Assembly (NCBI RefSeq): GCF_900177385.1
Contig: NZ_FXBJ01000002.1
Span: forward strand, 1,616,001 to 1,680,000
Length of the DNA: 64,000 nt
Source: Carnobacterium iners
GTDB taxonomy: Bacteria > Bacillota > Bacilli > Lactobacillales > Carnobacteriaceae
Direction of reading: 5' to 3'
This document shows, in pieces, positions 37,145 to 47,329 of this stretch. Positions within the stretch are counted from its first letter, which is position 1. Every line of letters starts with the position of its first letter. Under the pieces are notes generated by a model. The model worked only from the letters and a program-made list of their open reading frames with translations. It had not been told where the DNA came from and did no database searches. The position numbers were made by a program, and so were the translations under genes.

Positions 37145-37677
37145 CGGATTGAATAAAAATTAATTATAGATACTCCATAAATGTTTTAAGCCATCAATCC
37201 TTTGGGTATTAAACGGATAGCTTATTTCGTTTCCCTTTTCTAAATAACTCCAATCACCAAAGCGTTTTAACGTTTCTCTAGCGGCACCGTAGACATCCAA
37301 GTCTTCTTCTGTAATAAACTGATTTATAAAGTAAATCTTTCCACTTTGTTCAATATCTTTAACCGTAAAAGAAAAATCAAGTGCTAAAGACTGTATTTGC
37401 TCTCTATATTCTTTGAACTCTTGTATATCGCGGGCAGAGATGCTCTTAAAATATATTCTGTATCCTTAAACGGAAGAACCTCAACGGTTCCTTATCTTTC
37501 TTCAATTATCTGTTCTTGCTTTAAAGCTTTAAGAACCATTTTCACTATATCCTTTCCCAAGCTAATCGTTCTATCCTTAGTTCCATTTCTACCCCTTATA
37601 ATAAGGCTATTCTTAGACAAGTCTTTTTTCTTTAAATACCTTACTTCGTCTTTTTCACTATATTTTGATAATCTCAC
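37145..37677 (-). pseudogene. Frameshifted gene of unknown function
   Basis: From 37677 the minus strand reads RLSKYSEKDEVRYLKKKD and GRNGTKDRTISLGKDIVKM to a TAA at 37492. The same frame continues as GTVEVLPFKDTEYI, then a one-base shift near 37445 leads to ISARDIQEFKEYREQI, FGDWSYLEKGNE and QRIDGLKHLWSIYN, ending at 37145. So one stop and one frameshift break a gene of about 180 codons or more whose start may also be missing. No family recognised. Confidence 0.5.
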
Positions 37678-37888
37678 TCCGTTAAAATACCACTATTTTT
37701 TTTAACAAGCCTGTAAATAATTTCATGTGAAAAGTTTGGAAAAGTACTTAAGAGATTATGTGTGTGAACAAGATTTGCAAATCAAAATAGATTTTAACTG
37801 CTATGAAAGCTATATCCAAAGACATTCTTCATGATATAAATCCTTATTGAATTAAACTATTTAGCGTATAATTTATGAAATTTACGTA
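37678..37888. other. Non-coding stretch
   Basis: AT-rich, no ORF with RBS, no hairpin of note. It separates the frameshifted gene from the 37-residue peptide gene. Confidence 0.5.
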
Positions 37889-38002
37889 TCAATTTTTCTT
37901 TTCTTTCCCATCCTCTTTATCGCCTATATAACCTAAAGTTATTGTTAGAATACCCCCTAAAATTCCTATCCCTATTACTATTGAAGCTATATCTAAATCC
38001 AT
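37889..38002 (-). CDS. 37-residue membrane peptide, Fst-like toxin candidate
   Basis: ATG 38002 with a strong AAAAGGAGG upstream. MDLDIASIVIGIGILGGILT is a single membrane span, followed by a charged tail (DKEDGKEKKN). Size, span and tail match type-I plasmid toxins of the Fst/Ldr kind. The antisense RNA partner is not identifiable by eye. Confidence 0.55.
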   Translation of the reverse strand: MDLDIASIVIGIGILGGILTITLGYIGDKEDGKEKKN

Positions 38003-38281
38003 AAAAATTAACCTCCTTTTAAATTTTCACCAAATAATCTATAAGTTCCATAATTAACTTCTTTACTTAAATATAACATATGTCGCATATCAGATTACAT
38101 AAGTCAGATGTAATCTTTATAGTTAATTCATTTGTTTTACGAATACTGTCTTATCTTCAGCATATTTTTCTACGCTTCTAATTTAGTTAGACAAAGTAAT
38201 GGATAGGTTACACTTTACTGGACAAAAAAGATAAGGTCTCTAACATTAGTATCAATAGAAACTAAAAAGGAGATTTTTAAC

Positions 38282-38559
<278 letters not shown>

Positions 38560-38569
<10 letters not shown>

Positions 38570-39408
38570 TTATTAAAAATAATGCCCATCTTTATCCCAT
38601 ATCAGCGATGTGCCTGGTCTTAGAGCTTCCAAGAAGTACCTATTACTATTATTTAGAGAAAGACCTAGAAAGACAATAGGATCCTTGTAATCAGGCTGTT
38701 ATAGACGTTTTTCATAGCAGCCGAAGAAACTATGGAACTAGAAAAATTAAAGTTGAACTTTTAAAAAGAAACATCCTATTATCAAGACGTAGAATTGGGA
38801 GAATCATGAAAGATAATGGATTAGTATCTTCTTATACAATTGCTCAGTTTAAACCACAAAAGACACCCACAAATGAAGCAAAGATCAGTAACCAGTTGAA
38901 CCGCAAATTCAATCAAAATGAGCCATTACGGGTAGTCGTGAGTGACTTAACTTATGTTCGAGTTGATAATCAATGGAACTATGTTTGCTTATTTGCAGAT
39001 TTGTTTAATCGAGAAATTATTGGCTATAGCGCAGGTGGCCGAAAGGATGCTGCTCTAGTTTATCAAGCACTTTCGACCATACCATGTGATTTAACAAAAA
39101 TAAAGTTATTCCATACTGACCGCGGGAATGAATTTGATAATGGTTTGATTGATGATGTTCTTGATGCTTTTTCTATCCAGCGCTCTTTGAGCAATAAAGG
39201 AACCCCTTATGACAATGCGGTAGCAGAAGCGCTATTTAAAGTCTTTGAAACAGAATTTGTTAGAAAGAAAAGCTTTCCAGATTTATTGAGTTTACAATCT
39301 GGTTTAATGGACTGCGTCCATTGGTATAATACCATTCGCATACACGGTACTCTTGGCTATCTAACACCGCATGAATATAAAACTAGACACCTTATAAAAA
39401 CTGTCTAA
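38560..39408 (+). pseudogene. IS3-family OrfB with amber codon
   Basis: The integrase core is otherwise complete: SDLTYVRVDNQWNY (Asp), HTDRGNEF (Asp) and NAVAEALFKVFETE (Glu). An in-frame TAG at 38677-38679, in the HTH_21 region, interrupts it, so only a fragment from about 38806 could be made. The copy is probably inactive. Confidence 0.85.
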
Positions 39409-39426
39409 TAAAGTGTTGCCAATCCA

Positions 39427-39752
39427 GTAATCAAAGCTCATAGCATACAAGAAACGTTATCTTGTATGCTTGGGCGTAGAATTAAGCTGATCTTCTTTAA
39501 ATTAACCACACAAAATATTAAAGGATACTTATATAAAACTAGATTAGGAAACTTATGTTATAAAAGATAAGCAAAGATTTATGAAACATAAGCAAAAATT
39601 GCATATTGCTTTTATCCTTCTTAATAAATTTTAGATTAATTTAAATTTTTTAAACTAATTTATTTTTAATTTTGTGCTGAGCTGCATTATCCTTTTTTAG
39701 ACCTTAGAGGTGGTTTCTTCTCCAGTTTCTCTAATAACGATTTGTATTTACA
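39427..39752. other. Non-coding stretch with one hairpin
   Basis: AGCATACAAG (39442-39451) and CTTGTATGCT form a 10-bp hairpin around a 9-base loop just after the IS3. Otherwise AT-rich with no gene visible. Confidence 0.5.
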
Positions 39753-39977
39753 TTGATATTCTTGTATTTCCTCATTATATTTCAATTGAATATTTTAATC
39801 AATTTTGGCTTAATTATGGTCCCTATTATTATAAAGAGAAATAAAAAAACAAACACACTGTATAAGCTTGTTTACTTCGCGTGTGTTTGTTGTATCTTAA
39901 TTAATATCTATGCGCTCTATTTTACAGTAGGAAATTATCTAGGCTGGGGTACGACTACAGTAGAAATCGTAGATTAA
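39753..39977 (+). CDS. Small hydrophobic frame, doubtful
   Basis: 74 residues from TTG with two hydrophobic segments (IFLYFLIIFQLNILINFGLI; FACVCCILINIYALYF). No RBS is visible. It might be a small membrane protein or a fragment. Confidence 0.3.
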   Translation: MIFLYFLIIFQLNILINFGLIMVPIIIKRNKKTNTLYKLVYFACVCCILINIYALYFTVGNYLGWGTTTVEIVD

Positions 39978-39997
39978 ACGACTACCTATATGATGTT

Positions 39998-40045
39998 TGA
40001 TTAATCAAGATTCTAGATACATACTTTTAAGTGTGTTTTATATAT
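39998..40045 (+). repeat. dif-like module site i, degenerate
   Basis: Reads TTGATTAATCAAGATTCTA then GATACATA, closely following site b (TTGATTTAATAAGATTCTA, AATACACT), but the right arm is eroded and one base too long. It lies just before the DinJ/YafQ promoter, where a module boundary is expected. Confidence 0.4.
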
Positions 40046-40069
40046 ATCGCGTTTACGCATGCTATTGTA

Positions 40070-40098
40070 TTTACAAAGGCATTACATTAGCATATAAT
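40070..40098 (+). promoter_or_regulatory. DinJ/YafQ promoter
   Basis: TTTACA (40070-40075), 17-bp spacer, TATAAT (40093-40098). Confidence 0.75.
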
Positions 40099-40123
40099 AG
40101 AACTAAATAAGGAGGCGATTGAC

Positions 40124-40411
40124 TTGGAAACAAAAGCAAAAAAATCTCTCATACAAGTACGCATGGATGAAACCGTCAAAACTCAGGCTGTAGAGGTTTT
40201 AAATAGCCTAGGAATGGATACCAGTACGGCGATTAACGTTTTCTTCAGACAAGTAATTGCGGAAAATGGATTACCTTTCCAACCAAAAAAAGCCCTATTC
40301 AATAATGAAACACTCGCAGCAATTAAGAAATCCGACGAAGAGGTCAAAAACGGAAAAGGCAAACGCTACACTACTGTTGACGATCTTTTTGAGGATGCTT
40401 TAGGAAACTAA
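40124..40411 (+). CDS. RelB/DinJ-family antitoxin
   Basis: 95 residues from TTG, GGAGG 8 bases upstream. The ribbon-helix-helix start IQVRMDETVKTQAVEVLNSLGMDTSTAINVFFRQV is the RelB/DinJ signature; the acidic C-terminus binds the toxin. It overlaps the toxin start by one base. Confidence 0.92.
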   Translation: METKAKKSLIQVRMDETVKTQAVEVLNSLGMDTSTAINVFFRQVIAENGLPFQPKKALFNNETLAAIKKSDEEVKNGKGKRYTTVDDLFEDALGN

Positions 40412-40707
40412 TGTCTATGTTAGAAATGAAACAGACCACAAAATTTAAAAAAGACCTGAAACGGTTAAAAAAACGCAACTTAAATCTTGAAAAACTTAAA
40501 ACAGCAATGAAAATGATTGTTGAAGAGATCCCTTTGCCCGAAGAAGAATACCGAGCACATCTACTAGAACCAACAAAAGAATACCTCAATTGTTGGGAGT
40601 GTCATATTTCTGGACGAAACAACGATTGGCTCTTAATTTATAAATTCTATCCGGCTGAGAATCTTGTCTCTTTTATCCGAACTGGAACACATTCTGATGT
40701 CTTTTAA
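40411..40707 (+). CDS. YafQ-family mRNA interferase toxin
   Basis: 98 residues, type-II RelE/YafQ superfamily: KQTTKFKKDLKRLKKRN, a central HLLEPTKEYLNCWECHI, NNDWLLIYKF and the terminal RTGTHSDVF with the catalytic His. Paired with the DinJ-like antitoxin. Confidence 0.92.
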   Translation: MSMLEMKQTTKFKKDLKRLKKRNLNLEKLKTAMKMIVEEIPLPEEEYRAHLLEPTKEYLNCWECHISGRNNDWLLIYKFYPAENLVSFIRTGTHSDVF

Positions 40708-40763
40708 TTTTTGAATAATCCAGTTTATTTTCGGATAAAAAACCGAGAATAGAAATCGTACTT

Positions 40764-40810
40764 GCTAAAAAAAGGCTTGAAATGGGTGCATTTCGGCCTT
40801 TTTTTTTAGC
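40764..40810. terminator. Terminator after YafQ
   Basis: GCTAAAAAAAGGC with GCCTTTTTTTTTAGC encloses an inner GAAATG/CATTTC stem. Strong in both directions. Confidence 0.8.
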
Positions 40811-40978
40811 TCAAAACGGACACGTTATGAAGAGGTTTACCGGAGGATTTGGGGAGCGAAACGTCCACCAACAAGGTCGTTTGCGCCACGAATTGACTAA
40901 CAAACATGGAGTTTGCCAAACCCTTAAACCAATCATATTGGTAACAATCGAAAGTATTTTAGGGATAACTGGAATAAT

Positions 40979-41036
40979 AAAAAAACCTTAATTTAATAAG
41001 GTTCTGGATACATGATTCTATCTCATTTCATGTATA
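40979..41036 (+). repeat. dif-like module site e
   Basis: Hairpin AACCTT / AAGGTT (40985-41004) and the 28-bp site 41009-41036, identical to that of site d. It closes the DinJ/YafQ cassette. Confidence 0.8.
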
Positions 41037-41159
41037 GAGGTAACTACTTGAATAATCAGACAACTGCTTATTATAATTATCTAAGCAAAAAGATTACACC
41101 ATTAGAAGTAAGTACATACTTTACTATGAAATTATTTTGAAAAACGTTATCATTTATTT

Positions 41160-41558
41160 TTAGTATCCAACAAACTTATGAGCTCGTGTTAATTTAAGGG
41201 CACGGACTTCTCTTGGTAAGAAACAACCAATTTCATCTTCGTTATACCCAACTTGCAATCTTTTATCGTCTATCATGATTGGGCGACGCAATAACCCAGG
41301 GCTTTCTTGAATTAAAGTAAACAACTCTTTAAGCGGTAATTCTTCCAAATCAATAGTCAACTCTTGAAAAGCCTTGGATCTTGTAGAAATAATTTGGTCT
41401 GTACCATCTTCTGTCATTCGCAAGATAGATTTAATTTCAGAAACATTCAAAGGTTCTGAAAATATATTCTGTGCTTTATAAGGAATATTATTTTCTTCAA
41501 GCCAAGCAAGTGCTTTACGACAAGAAACACAACTGGGTGCTATGTATATTGTAACCAT
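41160..41558 (-). CDS. Spx/ArsC-family regulator
   Basis: 132 residues. The N-terminal thioredoxin-like motif [16 protein letters not shown] has the Cys-x-x-Cys redox switch (Cys10, Cys13), and [20 protein letters not shown] is the Spx-type C-terminus. Spx binds the RNA polymerase alpha subunit and reports disulphide stress. This is an extra, plasmid-borne copy; RBS GGGAG is upstream. Confidence 0.88.
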   Translation of the reverse strand: MVTIYIAPSCVSCRKALAWLEENNIPYKAQNIFSEPLNVSEIKSILRMTEDGTDQIISTRSKAFQELTIDLEELPLKELFTLIQESPGLLRRPIMIDDKRLQVGYNEDEIGCFLPREVRALKLTRAHKFVGY

Positions 41559-41622
41559 AATTTACACTCTCCCTTTTTAAATTAGATGGATTCAGTTGAG
41601 GAAAATATTAAGATTATTTTTA

Positions 41623-43301
41623 CCTAAATAATTCATAGCTTTTCTAAAAACATTAATCGATGTTAATTTTACAGCGTTTAAACTAATTTGCTTTATCACC
41701 CACTAGGTGATGAAAAAAGAACCCCTTTCTGCTATGGTTATAGCATCACAACCAACCAATAGAAAGGGGTTCTCTTAATGATTACTTTACAAGAAAAAGC
41801 AATGAAATTCAATAACCATTTATATGTCTCTCATACAGGCGGTCGTTTATCGAGTGATTCAGGATTAATTTTAGTTGATGAATTAATGGATACTTTTCAT
41901 TTTGAAGAATTATCAAAAAAACTCATTTCATATAATGAAAATCGTCGCTATTGGAAACACACTAACCATAAAATTTTAAAACAACTAATTCTTCAACTAA
42001 TTGCTGGCTATAAAGCTGATTCGTCTGCGACTATCTTACAATATGACCCAGTATTACAAACTCTATCACAAGAAGAGTGTTTGGCTTCTCAACCGACTAT
42101 CTCTCGGTTTCTTGATCGCATTACAGACCAAACGATTAATGATTTACAAACCTTTAATCAAACATTAATTGACCAAGCGAGATTTGTTCGCAATGATATG
42201 AATATGATTATTGATTTGGATTCTACACACTCTGATACCTTCGGTATTCAGGAACAAACAGATTATAATGCCCACTATCGAACAAACGGTTATCATCCAT
42301 TAGTCGCATTCGATGGATTAACGGGCGATTTTTTAAAAGCTAAACTTCGTTCAGGAAATCAATACACGTCTAAAGGAGTTAAAGAGTTTCTTGAACCGTT
42401 ATTAGATCATTACAATCAAGCAGTCCCTACGACAGATATTTTAGTGCGTGGAGATAGTGGATTTGCAACACCTGATATTTATGAGTTATGCGAAGAATAT
42501 GGGTCAAACTTTGTCATTCGCCTAAAACATAATAATAATTTATACCGATTAGCAGAAGAGTTTGTGTATTACGACGATAATTATCCTTGGAATGAAAAAG
42601 AAGAATACTATTATTCCGTTTCCTATCAAGCAGCGTCTTGGTCTAAACCGCGTAGAGTATGCATTCAATCCATTCGAGAAATGGGTGAATTACTTTTCAA
42701 GCATACGTTTATTGTCACAAATTTTTCAGAAAATATTTCATCAAAACAAGTTTTTAAGACGTATAAAAAGCGTGGTGCTATGGAAAACTACATTAAAGAA
42801 GCAAAAAATGGTTTCTATTTTGATAAGACAGATAGCCCTAAATTTATTGAAAATCATGCACGTATGATGATAAGTGTCCTTGCATACAACCTAATCAATT
42901 TTTTGCGTACAACTTGTTTTGATAAAAATTATAAAGGACTTCAAATTAATACGATTCGTCTTCGCTTATTCAAAGTAGCTGGTAAACTAGTGAGTACTGC
43001 GAGAGAAATGTATCTAAAAATTTCTAGTTCGCATGTTTATCAAGCGGAGTTTTATGCCGTCTTTAATCGAATCCAAAGGATTCGGCATTATATTTAAAAA
43101 CTCCTTAATTTTTTTTAAAAAAACCAATCAAAACCAAGGACCAACTATGGCCAAAATTCGTACTTTCTTAATGAGAAACCAATAAATAAATGAATTAAGT
43201 ACCAAAAAGTAAAACTACTAAACGTTAATTTGAAAAAAATTTGAAAAAAGTGTGTTAATTGATTAAAAACAACAAAAAATTAAAGGTATGAATTATTCAG
43301 G
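41623..43301 (+). mobile_element. IS1380-family insertion sequence, copy 1
   Basis: About 1.68 kb between inverted ends CCTAAATAATTCATA and TATGAATTATTCAGG. A terminal duplication is not clear (TTTA / TTTT). Related remnants lie at 3748 and an additional copy at 43334. Confidence 0.85.
41778..43097 (+). CDS. IS1380-family transposase
   Basis: 439 residues, full length. DDE-type motifs: MIIDLDSTHSDTFG, LVRGDSGFATPDIYELCE and the C-terminal KKRGAMENYIKEAKNGFYFDKTDS. AGGGGTTC region precedes ATG. Probably active. Confidence 0.92.
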   Translation: MITLQEKAMKFNNHLYVSHTGGRLSSDSGLILVDELMDTFHFEELSKKLISYNENRRYWKHTNHKILKQLILQLIAGYKADSSATILQYDPVLQTLSQEECLASQPTISRFLDRITDQTINDLQTFNQTLIDQARFVRNDMNMIIDLDSTHSDTFGIQEQTDYNAHYRTNGYHPLVAFDGLTGDFLKAKLRSGNQYTSKGVKEFLEPLLDHYNQAVPTTDILVRGDSGFATPDIYELCEEYGSNFVIRLKHNNNLYRLAEEFVYYDDNYPWNEKEEYYYSVSYQAASWSKPRRVCIQSIREMGELLFKHTFIVTNFSENISSKQVFKTYKKRGAMENYIKEAKNGFYFDKTDSPKFIENHARMMISVLAYNLINFLRTTCFDKNYKGLQINTIRLRLFKVAGKLVSTAREMYLKISSSHVYQAEFYAVFNRIQRIRHYI

Positions 43302-43333
43302 TTTTAGTTAATAGCTTATAAAATATATAGTAT

Positions 43334-44988
43334 CCTAGATAATTCATAGTTTTATTAGTTTATACTCAAAAACGTTATCTCTTCAATATTTATAAGAATT
43401 TTTGCTTTTCACCCATTTGGTGCATGTAAAAAGAACACCTTTCTGTTATTGTAGATTTGACGAAAAAACAAGACAGAGGTGTTCTATATGTCAAATTTAC
43501 GTGATAATCGACTAAGTTTCAATAAAAATATATAACTTTCTTCAAGAAGTGAAGAATTATCTTCTCATGGTGGATTGATTTTGGTTCGTGAGTTTCTCGA
43601 AAAAATTCAATTTGACGAACTAGTGAAAAGAAATGTTCATTTTGAAGACAATCGGAAATTCTTTGCCCATTCAAAGAATACAACATTTCTTCAGTTATTG
43701 TATCAACTTATTTTAGGGTATAAGGTAGATAGTGCAGCCAATGCCTTACGGCATGATCCAATTTTCAAGCTCATCCTTAATGAAGTTGAAGGGAGTTCGC
43801 AATCGACTATTTCTCGGCTTCTTTCAGAATCAACAGAAAAAAATTTAGATGAACTGAATCAGTTGACACAAGCTTTAGTCAAACTTTTTCATGAATCTCA
43901 AGCCTCACAAGAGGTAGTTTTAGACTTAGATTCTACTCATTCTGATACATTTGGTCACCAAGAATCGACTGATTACAATGCCCACTATGGGACAACTGGT
44001 TACCATCCATTACTTGCCTTTGATGGACTTACAGGTCTTTTTCTTGGAGCTAAGCTTCGTTCCGGAAACCAATACACTTCAAAAGGTGTTGGTCCTTTTG
44101 TCCGTGACTTACTAGATTCCTATAAAAATCGTACGACTGAATTAAACATTCTGATACGTGGAGACAGTGGATTTGCCACACCTGAAATTTATGAACTAGC
44201 AGATGATTACTCCGTTCAGTTTGTCATTCGAGTAAAAGCCAACACGAAGCTCCAATCTATTGCAGAACATCTAATCACCTATGGTGATGATACAAATTGG
44301 GAAGAAACAGAAGTTCAATACTTTAACATTGCTTACCAAGCAAAATCATGGAAAAAGCCTCAACGAGTAGTCATAAAATCAACACGCAAGGGGTTACTTT
44401 TTCGTCATGAATTTGTAACAACCAATCTTTCTACGGTTATTCACAACGACCAAGTATTTGAGATGTACCAAAATCGCGGTACAATGGAAAATTATATTAA
44501 AGAAATCAAATCTGGTTTCTACTTTGATAAAACGGATAGTTCTGCATTTTTGACAAATGCGATTCGAATGACTATTAGTGGAATTGCTTATAACCTTATG
44601 CTTTTAATGAAATACCTAGTCTTTCCAAAAACAGAAAGAAAATCTCTTATTGATACCATTCGTTTTCGATTACTTAAAGTTGCTTCTCGACTGACATACC
44701 ATGCTCATCGAGTTCAAGTCCAGTTCAGTAGTTCGAATGTGTACGATAAAGAATTTGAAACGATTCTTCAAAACTTGAATTTTCTATGATTCAAGTGTCA
44801 AATTGGTTAGTTTAAAAATTGCCTTAAAAAACAAGGGGGTAGTGCGCCTTTTTTTAGCAGAAACAACCTTTTCCCAACTTCCGTTAGGAAGGAATTCAAC
44901 AAATTTGTAAAAAAAGAAGAAAAAGTATCAGCTTCATTGAATATTTTGATGAAAATATTCCTGGATACAATTCTATGAATGATTCAGG
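43334..44988 (+). mobile_element. IS1380-family insertion sequence, copy 2
   Basis: Ends CCTAGATAATTCATA and TATGAATGATTCAGG, about 1655 bp, only 32 bp from copy 1. Sequence is clearly diverged from copy 1, so it is a different IS of the same family. Confidence 0.8.
43488..44789 (+). pseudogene. IS1380-family transposase with early stop
   Basis: ATG 43488 opens the usual N-terminus (MSNLRDNRLSFN), but codon 16 (43533-43535) is TAA. The rest, about 417 codons, is intact with LDLDSTHSDTFG, IRGDSGFATPEIYEL and GTMENYIKEIKSGF. Re-initiation downstream is possible, otherwise inactive. Confidence 0.85.
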
Positions 44989-44992
44989 ACTG

Positions 44993-45050
44993 GAAATAAC
45001 CCTTTGTTTAACAAGGTTCTAGATACACTGTTCTATCCAATTTTATGTAT
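44993..45050 (+). repeat. dif-like module site f
   Basis: Hairpin around AACCC ... AGGTT, then the 28-bp site 45023-45050 (arms ATACACTGTTC and ATTTTATGTAT, centre TATCCA). It opens the RelB/RelE cassette. Confidence 0.7.
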
Positions 45051-45158
45051 CCAGAATTGACTAATTAAAAGCAGTTATACGTTGAAAAAAATACACGTCC
45101 TAATTATTTTTTCTATTATGTGTTACAATGTGTTATAATAGTGAAAAGGAGTGATTAT

Positions 45159-45383
45159 ATGAGTACCATTACCATTCGACTTAACAATGATGAACAAAAA
45201 GCTTTTAACGAGTATGCTAAATTATATAACGTACCTCTATCGACCCTATTTAAAAAAAGCTTAGAAGAAAAAATTGAAGATGAAATGGATATGAAGTTTA
45301 TTGAAGAGTATGAAGCTGACGTTCAAAATGGGGCTATTGAACTGTATGAGCACAATAAAGTAAGAGAAATGCTAGGTTTATAA
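45159..45383 (+). CDS. RelB-like antitoxin (RHH)
   Basis: 74 residues from ATG 45159, with AAAGGAG 8 bases upstream (upstream in-frame ATG 45120 precedes the promoter -10 at 45134-45139). TITIRLNNDEQKAFNEYAKLYNVPLSTLFKKSLEEKIED is a ribbon-helix-helix start typical of Firmicute RelB/DUF6290 antitoxins. Followed 1 bp later by relE. Confidence 0.88.
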   Translation: MSTITIRLNNDEQKAFNEYAKLYNVPLSTLFKKSLEEKIEDEMDMKFIEEYEADVQNGAIELYEHNKVREMLGL

Positions 45384-45384
45384 T

Positions 45385-45651
45385 ATGAATTATCACGTTG
45401 TTTATGAAAAAAAAGCTTTAAAAAGTTTCTCTAAACTAGATAAAGGCCAACAAAAAATGATTCTAGCTTGGATTGAAAAAAATTTAGTAAATACTGAGAA
45501 TCCAAAAATACATGGTAAAGCTTTAAAAGGGAATTTAAAAGAGTATTGGAGATACCGAGTTGGTAATTATAGATTATTAGCGGATATTGATGATCAACAA
45601 ATTAAAATAATTATTTTAAATGTAGGTCATAGAAAAGATATCTATACCTAA
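45385..45651 (+). CDS. RelE-family toxin
   Basis: 88 residues: MNYHVVYEKKALKSFSKLDKGQQKMILAWI, then KALKGNLKEYWRYRVGNYRLLADIDDQQIKIIILNVGHRKDIY, the standard RelE core with conserved Lys/Arg/Tyr. Ribosome-dependent mRNA cleavage is the family activity. Confidence 0.92.
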   Translation: MNYHVVYEKKALKSFSKLDKGQQKMILAWIEKNLVNTENPKIHGKALKGNLKEYWRYRVGNYRLLADIDDQQIKIIILNVGHRKDIYT

Positions 45652-45745
45652 TAATTTCTCTCAAAAGGTATATTTCTACTACACATAACTAGTTGTTAAA
45701 TTTTAAAGACGTTTTTTTGAAAAAATAGTGGCGCAAGAGTCAAAG

Positions 45746-45787
45746 AAAAAGAGCACCCTTTTGAGATAAAAAGGATGCTCTTTTTGG
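45746..45787 (+). terminator. Terminator after RelE
   Basis: GAGCACCCTTTT / AAAAGGATGCTC stem followed by TTTTT. Confidence 0.8.
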
Positions 45788-45833
45788 GCTAAATAAGAAC
45801 GTTTTATAGTTGACCAACAAATAGTTGTTTTTG

Positions 45834-45861
45834 ATACATGATTCTATAACATTTCATGTGT
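45834..45861 (+). repeat. dif-like module site g
   Basis: 28 bp: arms ATACATGATTC and ATTTCATGTGT, centre TATAAC. The usual first hairpin is replaced by the relE terminator about 50 bp upstream. It closes the RelB/RelE cassette. Confidence 0.7.
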
Positions 45862-45865
45862 CGTT

Positions 45866-46273
45866 TTATTTTTTATTTAATAATTTTTCATACTCTTCAA
45901 CGTCATCAAATTCCGTTGCAATTTCTCCTGGATCTTTAGAGGTGTTTTTTGGTTGGAATGGTTTTCCATCGTTAAGCTGGTCTAGAGTAATCTCAAAGGT
46001 ATAGTCTTTGTCTAAAATAATTTCAAATTCTTGTTTTTCACTTTTTACTAAGTAAATATTATCTGATTTTTTTTCAAATGTCCCGCTATCAACTTTTCTA
46101 TTGTCAATTAGCTCAACAAAACTAGAATCATCTGGATAAAAGGCTAAAGAAACGAAATGTCCATCTTCAACGGTCTCGTTTTGATAGCTACCTTCTAGAA
46201 CGGATGCTGTGTCAGGCGAGCAACCTACCAATACTATACTTATCATAAGCAATAAAGAGATTACTATTTTTTT
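45866..46273 (-). CDS. Small lipoprotein
   Basis: GTG 46273 gives MKKIVISLLLMISIVLVGCS, a lipoprotein signal with the lipobox LVGC; the mature part is acidic (about 115 residues) with alternating strands, and no family is recognised. Starting at 46285 would add four residues with no RBS space. It is the only gene in the cassette between sites g and h. Confidence 0.7.
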   Translation of the reverse strand, partial: KKIVISLLLMISIVLVGCSPDTASVLEGSYQNETVEDGHFVSLAFYPDDSSFVELIDNRKVDSGTFEKKSDNIYLVKSEKQEFEIILDKDYTFEITLDQLNDGKPFQPKNTSKDPGEIATEFDDVEEYEKLLNKK

Positions 46274-46336
46274 CACAAAAAGCACTCTTTTATAAATATT
46301 TTTAGTTATTTAATATCATTATAACTTTTTTCCATA

Positions 46337-46394
46337 AAAAAAGAACCCCATTTAATAGGATTCTGGATACACGACTTTATGTCATTTCGTGTAT
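46337..46394 (+). repeat. dif-like module site h
   Basis: Hairpin GAACCCC ... GGATTC (46343-46363) and the 28-bp site 46367-46394 with arms ATACACGACTT and ATTTCGTGTAT, centre TATGTC. Compared with sites d/e, the left-arm T-to-C change is matched by A-to-G in the right arm, keeping the palindrome. Confidence 0.78.
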
Positions 46395-46450
46395 CAAAGT
46401 CTTTAGCTAGCTGAGGTATACTAAGATTAATTATATAAAGGAGGAATAGC

Positions 46451-46624
46451 ATGAAAAAAACAACTACAGCATCTTTTTTTGGATTAATTATGTCTATATT
46501 ACCGATTTTAAAAGGAGAAAGCCTAAGTAGAATACTTATCACTTTTATAGCGGCATCTTTAACTATGTTATTTTGCTTATATATTTATGAAGATGACAAA
46601 AGTAAAAAAAAAAAGGTCAATTAA
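46451..46624 (+). CDS. 57-residue membrane protein
   Basis: ATG with AAAGGAGGAAT upstream. Two hydrophobic stretches (SFFGLIMSILPIL; ILITFIAASLTMLFCLYIY) and a charged tail (EDDKSKKKKVN). No family recognised; strong RBS and position after site h support a real gene. Confidence 0.55.
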   Translation: MKKTTTASFFGLIMSILPILKGESLSRILITFIAASLTMLFCLYIYEDDKSKKKKVN

Positions 46625-46768
46625 AGCTGCTGAAAAGTTCGAATAAGGTCTACCCAAAATAGACAGTTTGCAGGCATTGATTTAATTGAGTTTCCGCTGT
46701 CGTTTATACGTGTCTATTAAATCATTTTACCAAAAATCAATTTCTATCTAAATTCAGGAGCGAAATAC

Positions 46769-46942
46769 ATGAACAAAGCTATTTTTAAACAACCTTTTTT
46801 CTATACTGCTTTAGTCAACTTTATCTTAGCTTTAGCTTTTATCTTCCAAAAAGGATATGTAGCACGTTTAGGTAGTTTTCTCTGTTTTTCAACTTTTATA
46901 GTTAGTTTTTATAAGACTAATAAAGCTGTACGCAAAAAGTGA
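46769..46942 (+). CDS. 57-residue membrane protein
   Basis: ATG with CAGGAG 9 bases upstream. Two hydrophobic segments (FFYTALVNFILALAFIF; LGSFLCFSTFIVSF) and a basic tail (KTNKAVRKK). Its stop overlaps the GTG of the next frame, so they are probably co-translated. Confidence 0.55.
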   Translation: MNKAIFKQPFFYTALVNFILALAFIFQKGYVARLGSFLCFSTFIVSFYKTNKAVRKK

Positions 46943-47227
46943 CCTTGAAAAGTAAAAAACTACATGAGATTGATAAAATTTTCGATAAATTTTTTTCGAG
47001 TTTACCAGACTTAGATCGCTTAGAGATTCGAGAAAGAGAGCGAATTTTTCATGGACATATAGAAAGAAGAGAAGAAAAAGCGAACACTACAAGCTCAGCG
47101 AGAGAGAGGGCTATCTTGATAGAGACTTTGGACCTTCTCTGAAGTTTTAATTGCTTATGCTAAACAAGGTCTTATCACTCTGGTTGCAAGAGATGCAAGG
47201 GTTTCAAAAGATGACACTTCCATTTAA
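46939..47227 (+). pseudogene. Small charged protein, frameshifted
   Basis: GTG 46939 overlaps the preceding gene. The 67 codons (KSKKLHEIDKIFDKFFSSLPD ... RERAILIETLDLL) stop at 47142, but another frame continues with SEVLIAYAKQGLITLVARDA to 47227, so the gene appears frameshifted near 47135. Function unknown. Confidence 0.45.
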
Positions 47228-47329
47228 AAAATTTTTTAATGACTTCTTTTCATACTTATCTCTTGAAGGCGATATCATTTGTGTTACGGTGTTTATGTAG
47301 TAATGAAAAATGAAAAGGAAGTGTTATTT

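Noticed and set aside
37492-37677. Tyrosine recombinase that could act on the 28-bp sites
   Set aside because: The minus-strand sequence lacks the R-H-R-Y catalytic motifs and is frameshifted.
40782-40991. 69-residue gene after YafQ
   Set aside because: Its start lies inside a terminator stem and it has no ribosome site.
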